Notes under the pieces: generated by a model
What the model was told of the DNA's origin: nothing
The model's input: the letters and a program-made list of their open reading frames with translations, nothing else
Database searches by the model: none
Shown: positions 1-8,371 of the stretch, piece after piece
How the letters are laid out: every line of letters begins with the position of its first letter
Numbering within the stretch: the stretch's first letter is position 1
Translations under genes and position numbers: made by a program
From: Prescottella agglutinans
Lineage (GTDB): Bacteria; Actinomycetota; Actinomycetes; Mycobacteriales; Mycobacteriaceae
Reading direction: 5' to 3'
Assembly (NCBI RefSeq): GCF_004011865.1
Contig: NZ_RKLP01000002.1
Span: 496,001 to 560,000 of the forward strand
DNA length: 64,000 bases

Positions 1-84
1 GACCGCGAGTACGACCGCCGCCGCAACGATCCAGGGGTCGGACTCGCGATCGTGCCCCCGTACCCGGCCGCCGTCCCCGCTCAT
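1..84 (-). CDS. Partial N-terminus of a membrane-associated protein
   Basis: Only the first 28 codons are inside the window; the gene runs off the left edge. Its ATG overlaps the stop codon of the upstream gene (ATGA), so the two are almost certainly translated together. The visible protein has a short charged N-terminus (MSGDGGRVRGHDRESD) followed by the beginning of a hydrophobic run (WIVAAAVVLAV), as expected for a single membrane anchor or signal anchor. No family can be assigned from this fragment. Confidence 0.6.
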   Translation of the reverse strand, partial: MSGDGGRVRGHDRESDPWIVAAAVVLAV

Positions 85-1334
85 CGGCAGACCGCGTTCT
101 CGGCGGGCACGTACAGCGGCTCCGACGCGGCGACCGCAGGCGCGCTCGTGACCGCGGCGACGCCCAGGGCGGAAGCGTCCGGCAGCGTGGTCCGGCTCAG
201 TCCGTACACGCCGTCGCGCCCCGGCTCGGCCGGGATGGTGACGTCACCGCCCTCGCGCACCTCACCGGTGCACCGGTCGTAGACGTTCAGCTTCCAGGTG
301 ACCGCACCGACCGCCGACGGATCGAGGCGGACGTCCACCCGTACCGCGCACGGCTTGCCGGGGTTGCACGATCCGTCGGCGAAACTTGCTGTGACCCCGG
401 CGATTTGACCCGAGGACGCCGGAGCACCGGTATGAACCGGCGCCGGCGCGACACCACCTGCTTCGGTCGCGGCCCCGGTCTGGTTCGCCGGTTCGGGCGG
501 CGGCGGCGACACCGGTTCGATGCGGTTCTGCGCCGTGGAGGAGTTCACCGGATCGAGGAGGGCGTTCCAACCCCGGCTCAGTTGCTCCAAGGCACGAGGA
601 GCCGCCACAGCCGACCCGGCGAGAATGACGATCGCAAGAACGGCGTAAAGGCCCTGTCGCCGGGACGGCCGACGTCGACGACTGTGCCACGCGCTTCGGA
701 CCGGCGGGTACCAACCGGTGCTCGTCACGAGCGACACGGCCGGTACGGACGGACCGTTCCGTACATCGGTCTGACCGTCCCGATCTTCCACCACCAGACC
801 GTGCGGCACGGACCGTCCTGTCGTCGCCCGGACGAGTTCGCCGATCTGACGTCTCCGCCGTGCCTCGCCGGCCGGGTCGAGTTCGGGATCGATCACCCGA
901 CGAACCCGGCGAATCAGGCTGTCCGGATCCGTTGTGCCCGACACCGATTCGGCCAGAAGGTCACCGAACCCGGAACCCCGGCAGTTCGTGGCGATACTGC
1001 GGAACAGGCCCACGATCGCATCGTTCGGCTCGATGCCGGACGCGGCGCTGTCGGCGCCGTCGATCGTGAGCCGTCCGCCGTCGGACACCATGACCGCGTC
1101 TTCCCGCACAGCGACCGGGCGGCCACGCCCGGCGCCCCGTTCGAGCGCGCCGGCCAGGTCCGCGACCAGTTGAGCGGCCTGCGCCGGCGTCAGCCGCACG
1201 GCCGCGAGCAGCGTCGGCAGCGTGACACCGGCACCGCCGCCGCCCGAGTCGTCATCGATCGACTCGGGCGGTTCCGGTCGGGCCTCGACGGGCTCGCGAC
1301 TGCTCGCGTGGACTCCCAAGGCTGCTTCGTTCAT
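81..1334 (-). CDS. Single-pass membrane protein with extracytoplasmic C-terminal domain
   Basis: About 417 residues from the ATG at 1334, which was preferred over an upstream in-frame start because the protein begins naturally as MNEAALG. The first ~240 residues are hydrophilic and look cytoplasmic. One hydrophobic helix follows (around GLYAVLAIVILAGSAVAA), then a Pro/Ala-rich spacer and a C-terminal domain of ~100 residues with four cysteines, probably two disulfides outside the cell. I do not recognise the family. It overlaps the next gene by ATGA, so the two form an operon and probably work together at the membrane. Confidence 0.7.
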   Translation of the reverse strand: MNEAALGVHASSREPVEARPEPPESIDDDSGGGGAGVTLPTLLAAVRLTPAQAAQLVADLAGALERGAGRGRPVAVREDAVMVSDGGRLTIDGADSAASGIEPNDAIVGLFRSIATNCRGSGFGDLLAESVSGTTDPDSLIRRVRRVIDPELDPAGEARRRRQIGELVRATTGRSVPHGLVVEDRDGQTDVRNGPSVPAVSLVTSTGWYPPVRSAWHSRRRRPSRRQGLYAVLAIVILAGSAVAAPRALEQLSRGWNALLDPVNSSTAQNRIEPVSPPPPEPANQTGAATEAGGVAPAPVHTGAPASSGQIAGVTASFADGSCNPGKPCAVRVDVRLDPSAVGAVTWKLNVYDRCTGEVREGGDVTIPAEPGRDGVYGLSRTTLPDASALGVAAVTSAPAVAASEPLYVPAENAVCR

Positions 1335-1642
1335 CGCGCATCCCCGAAACGGTCTGCCTCCCGCGGGCGACACCGAACCGGAGCGGGTGGGCGGTGGACT
1401 GGGCTGGGCTTGTTCCTGTCGAAATCCGTTGCGCCTGTTCGAATCTATTTAACTCCGATCCGGTCCACCGAGGGGAGGAATCGCGAAGGCGGAAGGGCCC
1501 GAACGCCCGCCGTGCGCGGGGGCGCCCGCGACCGGGCGGCGAGAGGGAGAAACCGGGCACGGCGCCTGCGACCCGCCCTGGGCAGCATTCCCGTTTTGCC
1601 TGATTCGATCGCACCCCGGACCGTTTCGTAACGTAAGGGCCC
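1335..1642. other. Divergent intergenic region
   Basis: This stretch of about 308 bases separates two divergent genes and must hold both promoters. A short A/T-rich patch around 1440-1452 (GAATCTATTTAAC) is the most promoter-like part. I see no convincing operator, hairpin or additional coding sequence; the reading frames crossing it are shadows of its high G+C. Confidence 0.4.
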
Positions 1643-3220
1643 GTGTCGATCGAACTCCTGCCCCCGATACCCATACCGGCGCGGCCCTGGCCCGCACTGG
1701 TGCGCGTGCCGCGGGACGGACGACGCTGGCCGGGAACCGCACGAGCGGCCGTGGCCGTCGCCCTGCCCGGTCTGGTCGGGATCGCACTCGGCCACGACCT
1801 GTCCGCCGCGACGGCGACCCTCGGTGCGTTCGCGGTGGTGTACGGCGAGGGCCGTCCCTATCGGGTGCGCTGGCGGGCGGTCTCCGTCGCCGCCGGCGTG
1901 ATGGTGTTCGCGGCCTTCCTCGGCGCCGTCGTCGGCGGCGCCGTCCACGACGCGGCGTCCTCCGGCGGATCCGCACTGTGGCCGATGGCGCTGGTGCTCG
2001 TGATGTCGGCGTTCGTGGCCGTGGCTGCGTTCCTGGTCGACGCGCTGCGCATCGGCGCGCCGGGCGCGTTCCTCCCGCTGCTCGCCGTCGAGATCGCGTC
2101 GGCGTTGCCGGCGGCCGGCGTCCCCGTCGGCCACGTCGTCGGGTGGACGGCGGTCGGGGCGGTCACCGCGGTCGCCGTCGCGATGACCGGGTGCGTGGTG
2201 CGGCCCCGCACCCCCGAGCGCGCTGCGGTCGCGGCCGCCGTCGCGGCGGTCGACGCCTTCGACCGCGGCCGGGACTCGGCGGCACGACGGCACGGAGCGG
2301 TCCGAGCCGTCCACGCCGCGTGGCAGTGCCTGCACGACGCGGGCATCGCCACCCGGGACCATCCGCTCACCCGGGATCTGTGCGCGGCGCAGGATCGCTG
2401 CGTGTCACTCCTGCACGGCACCACCACGGACCTCGACACCGACGGGGAAGACCTGCGGCGACGCATCCCCGCCCCGCGCCCGACCATCCGGTTCCGGCTC
2501 GACCGGGCGACCCACTTGCGGGGTCGGTCGACGCTCATCGTCGTCCGACTGCTCGTGGCGTGCCCGGTGGCCGGGGCCGTCGCCATGGGCCTCGGGGTCG
2601 CCCGGCCCGATTGGGCCGTCATCACCGCCGCCATGATCCTGCATCAGGGCCCGGACCGGGTCCTCGGAACGTACCGGGCCGTGCACCGCTTCGCGGGAAC
2701 CGTGCTGGGTCTGCTGGTCCTGGCCGCGTTGGCGCCGTTCGACCCGACCGGCGCGGTGCTCGTGCTCGTGCTGGCCGCGGCGATGGCCGGAGTACAGGCC
2801 TACCTCGTCCGCAACTACGGACTGGCGATGGTCTTCATCACGATCCTCGCGCTGCTGCTCGGCGGACTCGGGTCGCCCGACGACCTGACCGGCGTGACAC
2901 GGGACCGCCTGCTCGAGACGGTGATCGGTGTCGCCGTCGCCGTGGTCGTGCTGTGGGCGGTGCTGCCCGGGTCGTACCGCAGGATCCTCGAGGACGCGGA
3001 CGGCCGGGTCGCGACGACGATCGAACGGATCGAGGCCACACCCGACCACGCCGAGGCGCGCGAACTCTGCCGCGGGCTCGAGTTCGACCTGCATTCCGCG
3101 ACGACCGCCGCGCTGGTGGCCGCGCACAACGATCCGGAGTGGGCCGCGACCCGGTGGGCGCGCCACCATGCGCTCAACACGTCCGGCTACCGGGTGCTCG
3201 CCCTGTCCGGGACGCCGTGA
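1643..3220 (+). CDS. FUSC-family (aromatic-acid-exporter-like) membrane protein
   Basis: This 525-residue protein has the duplicated layout of the FUSC/YccS-like family: a hydrophobic N-terminal half (roughly residues 35-170), a hydrophilic cytoplasmic linker (~180-290) and a second membrane block (~300-440) followed by a soluble tail. The family exports aromatic acids or other small hydrophobic compounds in some bacteria, but the substrate here is unknown. The GTG start at 1643 is preceded by AAGGG. The gene stands alone and ends against a strong hairpin shared with the convergent stress gene. Confidence 0.75.
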   Translation: MSIELLPPIPIPARPWPALVRVPRDGRRWPGTARAAVAVALPGLVGIALGHDLSAATATLGAFAVVYGEGRPYRVRWRAVSVAAGVMVFAAFLGAVVGGAVHDAASSGGSALWPMALVLVMSAFVAVAAFLVDALRIGAPGAFLPLLAVEIASALPAAGVPVGHVVGWTAVGAVTAVAVAMTGCVVRPRTPERAAVAAAVAAVDAFDRGRDSAARRHGAVRAVHAAWQCLHDAGIATRDHPLTRDLCAAQDRCVSLLHGTTTDLDTDGEDLRRRIPAPRPTIRFRLDRATHLRGRSTLIVVRLLVACPVAGAVAMGLGVARPDWAVITAAMILHQGPDRVLGTYRAVHRFAGTVLGLLVLAALAPFDPTGAVLVLVLAAAMAGVQAYLVRNYGLAMVFITILALLLGGLGSPDDLTGVTRDRLLETVIGVAVAVVVLWAVLPGSYRRILEDADGRVATTIERIEATPDHAEARELCRGLEFDLHSATTAALVAAHNDPEWAATRWARHHALNTSGYRVLALSGTP

Positions 3221-3226
3221 ACGACA

Positions 3227-3260
3227 CCGGGGCCGCGTGGCGATCGCCACGCGGCCCCGG
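3227..3260. terminator. Bidirectional hairpin terminator between convergent genes
   Basis: A perfect 34-base palindrome lies seven bases after the FUSC gene stop and fifteen bases before the end of the opposing universal stress gene. It is symmetrical, so it can serve both strands. Neither side has a strong T-run, as is common in high-G+C actinobacteria. Confidence 0.7.
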
Positions 3261-3275
3261 ATCGGACGGTCGAGA

Positions 3276-4172
3276 CTAGTCGCCCGACGGCACGATCAGC
3301 ACCGGGCAGTCGGCGGTGTGCAGCATCGCCCGGCTGGTCGAGCCCAGTAACATGCCCCGGAAGCCGCCGCGCCCGCGCGTGCCGACCACGATCAGCTGGG
3401 CCTGCTCGGCGTACTCGCTGAGTACCCGCACCGGCCGGTCGCGGGCCACGACCCGTTCGACGGTGACGTCCGGGTACCGCTCCTGCCAGCCCGCCAGCCG
3501 CTCGGCCAGCACCACTTCCTCGCCGGTCTGGATGCGACTCCAGTGCGGGTCGTCGGGGGTGGCACCGAGGGACGGCTGCACGCTCACGTCGCTCCACACG
3601 TTCACGGCGATCAGGCTCGCACTCCGCGCCGCCGCCTCCTCGAACGCGGCCGCGACCGCGGGCTTGCACGACTCGGAGCCGTCGACACCGACCACGACCG
3701 GCCCCTCGGTCGGCGGGAGCCCGTCGAGCGTGCGGCCGCGGACGACGGCGACGGGGCACTCTGCGTGAGCGGACACAGCGGCGGTGACGGAGCCGACGAC
3801 GAGTCCGGTGATCTCACCGTGCCCGTGCGACCCGAGGACCACCATCCACGCCTGCGTCGACAGGTCGATCAGCGTCGGCGCCGGCCGACCGTCGATCTGC
3901 TCGGTGGTGATCTCGATCGAACCGATGTCCTCGGCCGACTGCTTGGCCAGGACGTGGGCGCTGTCGAGCCGCGAACGGGCCGTGTCACGCAGTTCGTCCT
4001 GGAAGCTACGGGCGAGATACGGCTCGGAGTAGTAGAACGCCGGGATGTGCACGGCGGTGACGATGTGCAGGCGACGCTGGTGGACCGCGGCGGCGCGTGC
4101 CGCCCACACCACCGCGTTCGATGCCGCTTCGGAGCCGTCGACGGCGACGACGATCGCTTCGGTTGCGCTCAT
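3276..4172 (-). CDS. Universal stress protein, tandem UspA domains
   Basis: 298 residues with two UspA folds. The first opens with VVAVDGSEA and the second with VVGVDGSES near residue 157. The ATP-binding signature G-x2-G-x9-G-S/T is present in both: GSHGHGEITGLVVGS in the first domain and GTRGRGGFRGMLLGS in the second. The ATG at 4172 follows a good AAGGAG ribosome site; the reading frame stays open far upstream but that extension has no sense. Tandem UspA proteins of this kind are ATP-binding stress and dormancy proteins in mycobacteria, and a DosR-like box lies 33 bases upstream. Confidence 0.9.
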   Translation of the reverse strand: MSATEAIVVAVDGSEAASNAVVWAARAAAVHQRRLHIVTAVHIPAFYYSEPYLARSFQDELRDTARSRLDSAHVLAKQSAEDIGSIEITTEQIDGRPAPTLIDLSTQAWMVVLGSHGHGEITGLVVGSVTAAVSAHAECPVAVVRGRTLDGLPPTEGPVVVGVDGSESCKPAVAAAFEEAAARSASLIAVNVWSDVSVQPSLGATPDDPHWSRIQTGEEVVLAERLAGWQERYPDVTVERVVARDRPVRVLSEYAEQAQLIVVGTRGRGGFRGMLLGSTSRAMLHTADCPVLIVPSGD

Positions 4173-4204
4173 GGGTCCAGTTTCTCCTTCACACCTGCGG
4201 TCCG

Positions 4205-4224
4205 GTCGAGACCATTGTCCCGAT
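4205..4224 (-). promoter_or_regulatory. DosR-like box upstream of universal stress gene
   Basis: On the minus strand this 20-mer reads ATCGGGACAATGGTCTCGAC. Compared with the mycobacterial DosR consensus TTSGGGACTNNNGTCCCSAA, both half-sites are well kept (GGGAC and GTCNCGA). It lies 33 bases upstream of the start codon at 4172, a typical position. The assignment is by motif only; no dosR gene is in the window. Confidence 0.5.
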
Positions 4225-4300
4225 TTATGTTCGTCACCGCGTGGGTCTCGACGCCCCGCGGGCCGTGACGCTGGGCACGCCGCGGCCTGCGGGGGTCCGG

Positions 4301-5341
4301 TCAGTCGACGATCGCGCGCAGCTTCTCGATCAGGGCGACCCGTCCCGCGCGGTCGGCGGCCATCGGCGTCACGTTGAGCGTCGTCACGCCGGCGGCGGCG
4401 AACGCCGCGACCCGCTCCTTGACGAAGCTCTCGGTGCCGATGAGCGAGACCGCTCGGACGAGTTCGTCGGGCACGGCCGCCGCGGCCTCCTCCTTCTTGC
4501 CGGCCAGGTAGAGGTCCTGGATCTTCTCGGCCTCTTCCTCGTAGCCGTAGCGGCACGCCAGGTCGTTGTAGAAGTTCTTGCCCTTGGCACCCATGCCGCC
4601 GATGTACAGCGCCAGGTGGGGCTTGATCCACTGCAGCATCGGTTCGACGTCGTCGCCGATCGCCAGCGCCGGGCCCGCGTAGATCTGCAGGTCGCCCAGG
4701 GCCGGATCGCGCTTGGCCTTGCCGGCCGCGAGCGCCTCGCCCCACACCGACTCCGCCTTCTCCGGGTGGAAGAAGATCGGCTCCCAGCCCTCGGCGATCT
4801 CGGCGGTCATCGCCACGTTCTTGGGACCGAGCGAGGCGATGACGACCGGGATCCGGTCGCGCACCGGATGGTTGATCAGCTTGAGCGGCTTGCCCAGTCC
4901 GGTGCCCTGATCGGCGGGCAGCGGGACCTGGTAGTACTTGCCCTGGTAGTTGACCTTCTCGCGGCGCCACACCTGACGGCAGATGTCGATCAGTTCACGG
5001 GTGCGGCCGAGCGGGGCGTCGTACTTCACCCCGTGGAAGCCCTCGATCACCTGCGGACCCGACGCCCCGATGCCCATGACGAACCGGCCGCCCGAGACGT
5101 AGTCCAGGCCGGCCGCGGTCATGGCGGTCAGGCTCGGGGTGCGGGTGTAGATCTGGAAGATGCCCGACGCCAGCTCGATCTTCGACGTCTTGGCCGCGAG
5201 GTAGCCCAACTGGCTGACGGCGTCGAACGAGTACGCCTCCGGCACGAACACGATGTCCAGGCCCGCCCGTTCCAGGTCGGCGACCTCTTCGACGGTCTCC
5301 GCGAATCCCCCGCTGTAGTTCAAGCCCATTCCGATGCGCAC
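4301..5341 (-). CDS. F420-dependent LLM-class oxidoreductase (Rv3520c type)
   Basis: 346 residues of the luciferase-like monooxygenase fold. The start MRIGMGLNYSGGF, the QLGYLAAKTSKIEL stretch and VSGGRFVMGIGASGP near residue 100 match the actinobacterial subgroup built around Rv3520c, which is predicted to use coenzyme F420. The substrate is not known for this subgroup. It sits between two universal stress genes on the same strand, with 53 bases to the upstream one and 128 to the downstream one, so it may share their hypoxia or stress control. Confidence 0.85.
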   Translation of the reverse strand: MRIGMGLNYSGGFAETVEEVADLERAGLDIVFVPEAYSFDAVSQLGYLAAKTSKIELASGIFQIYTRTPSLTAMTAAGLDYVSGGRFVMGIGASGPQVIEGFHGVKYDAPLGRTRELIDICRQVWRREKVNYQGKYYQVPLPADQGTGLGKPLKLINHPVRDRIPVVIASLGPKNVAMTAEIAEGWEPIFFHPEKAESVWGEALAAGKAKRDPALGDLQIYAGPALAIGDDVEPMLQWIKPHLALYIGGMGAKGKNFYNDLACRYGYEEEAEKIQDLYLAGKKEEAAAAVPDELVRAVSLIGTESFVKERVAAFAAAGVTTLNVTPMAADRAGRVALIEKLRAIVD

Positions 5342-5394
5342 TGCGGCGACCCCATTCCGTGTTACCTGTGACGGACGTTACGACGAAGTGGACT

Positions 5395-6321
5395 CTACGA
5401 CCGCGCGGGCCGGACCACCATCACCGGGCACTGCGCCTTCTGGACCAGTTCGTTGCTGGTCGAGCCGAGCAGCAGGCCACGGAAGCCGCCGCGGCCGCGG
5501 CTGCCGACGACCACCAACTGTGCCTTCTGCGACCACGCGAGCAGATGGGTGCGCGGGCCGTCGATGTACAGCTCACGCTGGACCTCGACGTCCGGGTACC
5601 GCTCGCACCAGCCGGCCAGACGCTCCGAGAGCACCTCGTGTTCGGCGTCCTCGAACGCCCGGGGGTCGCGGATCGCGCTGCGCCCACCGGCGAGCGTCCC
5701 GTGCGGGGTGTCGCTCCAGGCATGGATCGCCACCAACGGGACCCCGCGCTGCGCGGCCTCCTCGAACGCCAGGCCCGTGGCCCGCTCGCTCGTGGGGCTG
5801 CCGTCGATGCCCACGACCACGGGCCCCTCCTGCGGCACCTCGCCGTCACGCTGGTGGACCACCACGACCGGGCACACGCCGTGGCTGGCGGCGTTGACCG
5901 CAGTCGAGCCGATGCCGCCGGCTGCGCCGCTGCCCGACGCCCCCAGCACCAGTGCCCGCGAGTCCTCGGACAGCGACACCAGCCAGCGGGCGCCGCCCAG
6001 CGTCGAGATCTCGGTGGAGATGTCCAGGTCGGCCGAGACCTCCCGGGCCACGGCGGCCGCACGGGAGAGGACCTCCTTGCCCTCGTCCTCCATCCAGTCG
6101 TAGATGCCGGCGACGTCGAGGTACGGCGCGCCGTAGGTGTAGGGCGAGAAGTTCAGGGCGTGGATGATCCGCAGCGACAGGTTGCGGTCCGCGCACATCC
6201 GCGCAGCCCACCGGACGGCCGCTTCCGCGGACTCCGACCCGTCGACGCCGACGATCACCGCGTTCGCGTCCCGCGCGATCGACGGTTCCTCGGCGCCGTT
6301 CTGCTTGCCCTGTGCGGTCAT
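5395..6321 (-). CDS. Universal stress protein, tandem UspA domains
   Basis: About 308 residues with two UspA domains: VIVGVDGSES near the N-terminus and VVVGIDGSPT near the middle. The C-terminal domain has a full ATP-binding signature (GSRGRGGFRGLLLGS); the N-terminal one is altered (LGASGSGAAGGIGS) but keeps the glycines. The ATG at 6321 was preferred over the GTG nine bases upstream because a GAGG lies nine bases before it. Two DosR-like boxes lie 140-190 bases upstream, so induction by hypoxia or nitric oxide is likely by inference. Confidence 0.88.
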   Translation of the reverse strand: MTAQGKQNGAEEPSIARDANAVIVGVDGSESAEAAVRWAARMCADRNLSLRIIHALNFSPYTYGAPYLDVAGIYDWMEDEGKEVLSRAAAVAREVSADLDISTEISTLGGARWLVSLSEDSRALVLGASGSGAAGGIGSTAVNAASHGVCPVVVVHQRDGEVPQEGPVVVGIDGSPTSERATGLAFEEAAQRGVPLVAIHAWSDTPHGTLAGGRSAIRDPRAFEDAEHEVLSERLAGWCERYPDVEVQRELYIDGPRTHLLAWSQKAQLVVVGSRGRGGFRGLLLGSTSNELVQKAQCPVMVVRPARS

Positions 6322-6460
6322 CCCGCTCACCCTCTTCCGTTGCGACGAATCGGTGCGGCATGTCGTGGTCGGTCCTCCTCCGGACCGAACCGATCGAGGT
6401 GCCGACTTCGACGTTAGTCACTCCGACCCGTTTCCGCGGGGATGCATGAGTCCCGTGTAG

Positions 6461-6480
6461 TTCGGGACCAAAGGCCTACC
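6461..6480. promoter_or_regulatory. DosR-like box 1 upstream of universal stress gene
   Basis: The 20-mer TTCGGGACCAAAGGCCTACC has a perfect left half of the DosR consensus (TTCGGGAC) and a partial right half (AGGCC). It lies in the intergenic region between the universal stress gene ending at 6321 and the divergent nsrR-type gene, about 140 bases upstream of the former. Motif-based call only. Confidence 0.45.
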
Positions 6481-6494
6481 CGGCAGGGCCGGAA

Positions 6495-6514
6495 GTCGGG
6501 ACTTCGCGCCCATG
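6495..6514. promoter_or_regulatory. DosR-like box 2, 34 bases from the first
   Basis: GTCGGGACTTCGCGCCCATG keeps TCGGGACTT and GCCC of the DosR consensus. Tandem boxes spaced by a few helical turns are usual at strong DosR promoters. It lies 22 bases from the nsrR-type operator, so one small region may integrate both signals. Confidence 0.4.
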
Positions 6515-6535
6515 GTCGAGATGCGCATCACATTT

Positions 6536-6558
6536 AATTGGAATCTCAGATTCCAATT
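6536..6558. promoter_or_regulatory. Perfect palindromic operator of the NsrR-type regulator
   Basis: A perfect inverted repeat of AATTGGAATCT and AGATTCCAATT around a central C ends 15 bases before the regulator start codon. Its 23-base length and A/T-rich ends fit an operator for an Rrf2-family dimer. The position over the promoter argues for autoregulation and control of the downstream hmp gene. Confidence 0.75.
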
Positions 6559-6573
6559 TCCTACGGTCGAGCC

Positions 6574-7032
6574 ATGCAGCTGACGCAGTTCACGGATCTG
6601 GGCCTGCGGATCGTCATGCGACTGGCGGCCGGGTCGACCGCCGATTCCGCGGCGGCCCCCAGCACCCGGGCGATCGCGGACCAGCTGGCAGTCTCGTACA
6701 CCCACGCCACGAAAGTGGTTGCGCGACTGAGCGAACTCGGCGTCGTCACCACCCGCCGCGGCCGCGGTGGGGGTCTCGCGATCACCGAACTGGGCCGGTC
6801 GGCGTCGCTCGGCTGGCTGACCCGACAGCTGGAGGGCGACGGCGAGGTCGTCACGTGCGAGGGCGACAAACCGTGCCCGCTGCGCCGCGGCTGCCGACTG
6901 CGCTCCGCGCTGCGCGACGCCCAGAACGCCTTTTACGGCGCCCTGGACACGCTGACCGTCCGCGACCTGGCGGACGACTCCCCCCAAGACGTGCTGCTGA
7001 CGCTCACCGCGCCGGCAGTGAACGAACCGTAA
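6574..7032 (+). CDS. nsrR: NsrR-type Rrf2 nitric-oxide-sensing repressor
   Basis: 152 residues from the ATG at 6574; the frame is open upstream but that stretch is the operator. A winged-helix N-terminus is followed by the cluster motif C-x5-C-x5-C at Cys95, Cys101 and Cys107, and Asp8 is present. In Streptomyces coelicolor NsrR three cysteines with this spacing and Asp8 bind a [4Fe-4S] cluster that reacts with nitric oxide. The gene lies 23 bases upstream of hmp, the classic NsrR target, and a perfect palindrome overlaps its promoter. It probably represses both until nitric oxide destroys the cluster. Confidence 0.92.
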   Translation: MQLTQFTDLGLRIVMRLAAGSTADSAAAPSTRAIADQLAVSYTHATKVVARLSELGVVTTRRGRGGGLAITELGRSASLGWLTRQLEGDGEVVTCEGDKPCPLRRGCRLRSALRDAQNAFYGALDTLTVRDLADDSPQDVLLTLTAPAVNEP

Positions 7033-7055
7033 TCCCCGACCGACAGGAGAATCCG

Positions 7056-8279
7056 ATGCTCTCGGAGGCCTCGAAGGAAACCGTCCGCGCCACGCTGCCC
7101 GCCGTCGGCGCCGCGATCGGCGACATCACGCCGCTGTTCTACCGCAAGATGTTCGACGCCCATCCCGAGCTCGAGCGCGATCTGTTCAACCGGGGCAACC
7201 AGAGCCAGGGCGAGCAGCAGAAGGCACTGGCCGGGGCCATCGCCGCGTTCGCGACGCTGCAGCTCGACCCCGATCCCGCACGGGTCGAGGCGATCCTGTC
7301 GCGCATCGCCCACAAGCACGCGTCGCTCGGCATCACCGCCGACCAGTACTGGATCGTGCACAAGCACCTGTTCGAGGCGATCGTGGAGGTACTCGGCGAG
7401 GCCGTCACGCCCGAGGTGGCCTCGGCGTGGGACGAGGTCTACTGGCTGATGGCCAACACGCTCATCGCGATGGAGGCCGGGCTGTACGAGAAGGCCGGGG
7501 TCGCAGCGGGTGACGTGTGGCGGTCGGTCCGGGTGACGCGTCGGGCACACCAGTCCGCGGACACCGTCTCCTTCACGCTGGCGGCCACCGACGGCTCCGC
7601 GCTGCCGACGTTCGCGCCGGGCCAGTACATTTCGGTCGCCGTCCACCTGCCCGACGGCGCCCGGCAGATCCGCCAGTACAGCCTCGCGTGCGGACCCACC
7701 GACGCAGAGTGGCGGATCACCGTCAAGCGGATCGCCGCCCAGCCGCTGCCCGACGGTGCTGTCTCCCCCGCCGGCGAGGTGTCGAACTTCCTGTACGACA
7801 ACGTCTTCGAGGGCGACGAGCTGACGGTGTCGCTGCCGTTCGGCGACCTGGTGCTGCCGGACGACGACGCGCCGCTGCTGCTCGTCTCGGCCGGGATCGG
7901 CTGCACCCCGATGATCGGGATGCTCGAGCACCTGGCCTCGACCGACGACCGGCGCAGCGTGTCCGTGCTGCACGCCGACCGCTCCGCTGCGCAGCACGCG
8001 CACCGCGCCGAGCTCACCGAACTGGTCGGGCGGCTGCCGTCCGGGGTGATGCACCGCTGGTACGAGGACATGGGCGCGCGCGAGGCGTTCGCCGGAACCC
8101 GGCTGGGCCGTGCGGATCTGACCGACGTCGCGCTCGAACCCGGCACGCGCGCCTTCCTGTGCGGCCCCCTGCCCTTCATGCTCGCGATGAAGGAGTCGCT
8201 CATCGCCCGCAACGTTCCGGAGGCGAACATCCACTACGAGGTGTTCGGCCCGGACAGCTGGGCCGGCGCCACCGCGTAG
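7056..8279 (+). CDS. hmp: Flavohemoglobin, nitric oxide dioxygenase
   Basis: 407 residues: globin domain (~1-140), FAD domain (~150-260) and NAD domain (~265-400). It has the distal Tyr29, Gln54 and proximal His88 (AHKHASLG) expected for Hmp, the flavin motif RQYSLAC, the nucleotide-binding GIGCTPMIGML and the ends LCGPLPFM and HYEVFGPDSW. It should oxidise nitric oxide to nitrate with O2 and NAD(P)H in the cytoplasm. The ATG at 7056 has an AGGAGA ribosome site; the longer open frame upstream is the nsrR gene in another frame. Of the three flavohemoglobins here this is the only one with fully standard reductase motifs. Confidence 0.95.
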   Translation: MLSEASKETVRATLPAVGAAIGDITPLFYRKMFDAHPELERDLFNRGNQSQGEQQKALAGAIAAFATLQLDPDPARVEAILSRIAHKHASLGITADQYWIVHKHLFEAIVEVLGEAVTPEVASAWDEVYWLMANTLIAMEAGLYEKAGVAAGDVWRSVRVTRRAHQSADTVSFTLAATDGSALPTFAPGQYISVAVHLPDGARQIRQYSLACGPTDAEWRITVKRIAAQPLPDGAVSPAGEVSNFLYDNVFEGDELTVSLPFGDLVLPDDDAPLLLVSAGIGCTPMIGMLEHLASTDDRRSVSVLHADRSAAQHAHRAELTELVGRLPSGVMHRWYEDMGAREAFAGTRLGRADLTDVALEPGTRAFLCGPLPFMLAMKESLIARNVPEANIHYEVFGPDSWAGATA

Positions 8280-8297
8280 GCCGTGGAGCGGGAGCCG

Positions 8298-8328
8298 GGC
8301 CGTCGGCGACATCACGTCGCCGACGGCC
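8298..8328 (+). terminator. Hairpin terminator after hmp
   Basis: A 13-base perfect stem (GGCCGTCGGCGAC with its complement) encloses the loop ATCAC, 18 bases after the hmp stop. There is no long T-run, but the position between hmp and the peroxidase gene supports termination. Confidence 0.6.
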
Positions 8329-8371
8329 TGTGTTCCCGGGCAACGCCGACTGGAGTGTTCTACGGTGAGGT

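Noticed and set aside
1425-1455. Half of a possible SOS (LexA) box near CTGTTCGAATC
   Set aside because: No second half-site at the needed spacing was found.
3276-4970. Minus-strand ORF of 564 codons
   Set aside because: It joins the universal stress gene with a shadow of the F420 oxidoreductase gene; the Shine-Dalgarno fixes the start at 4172.
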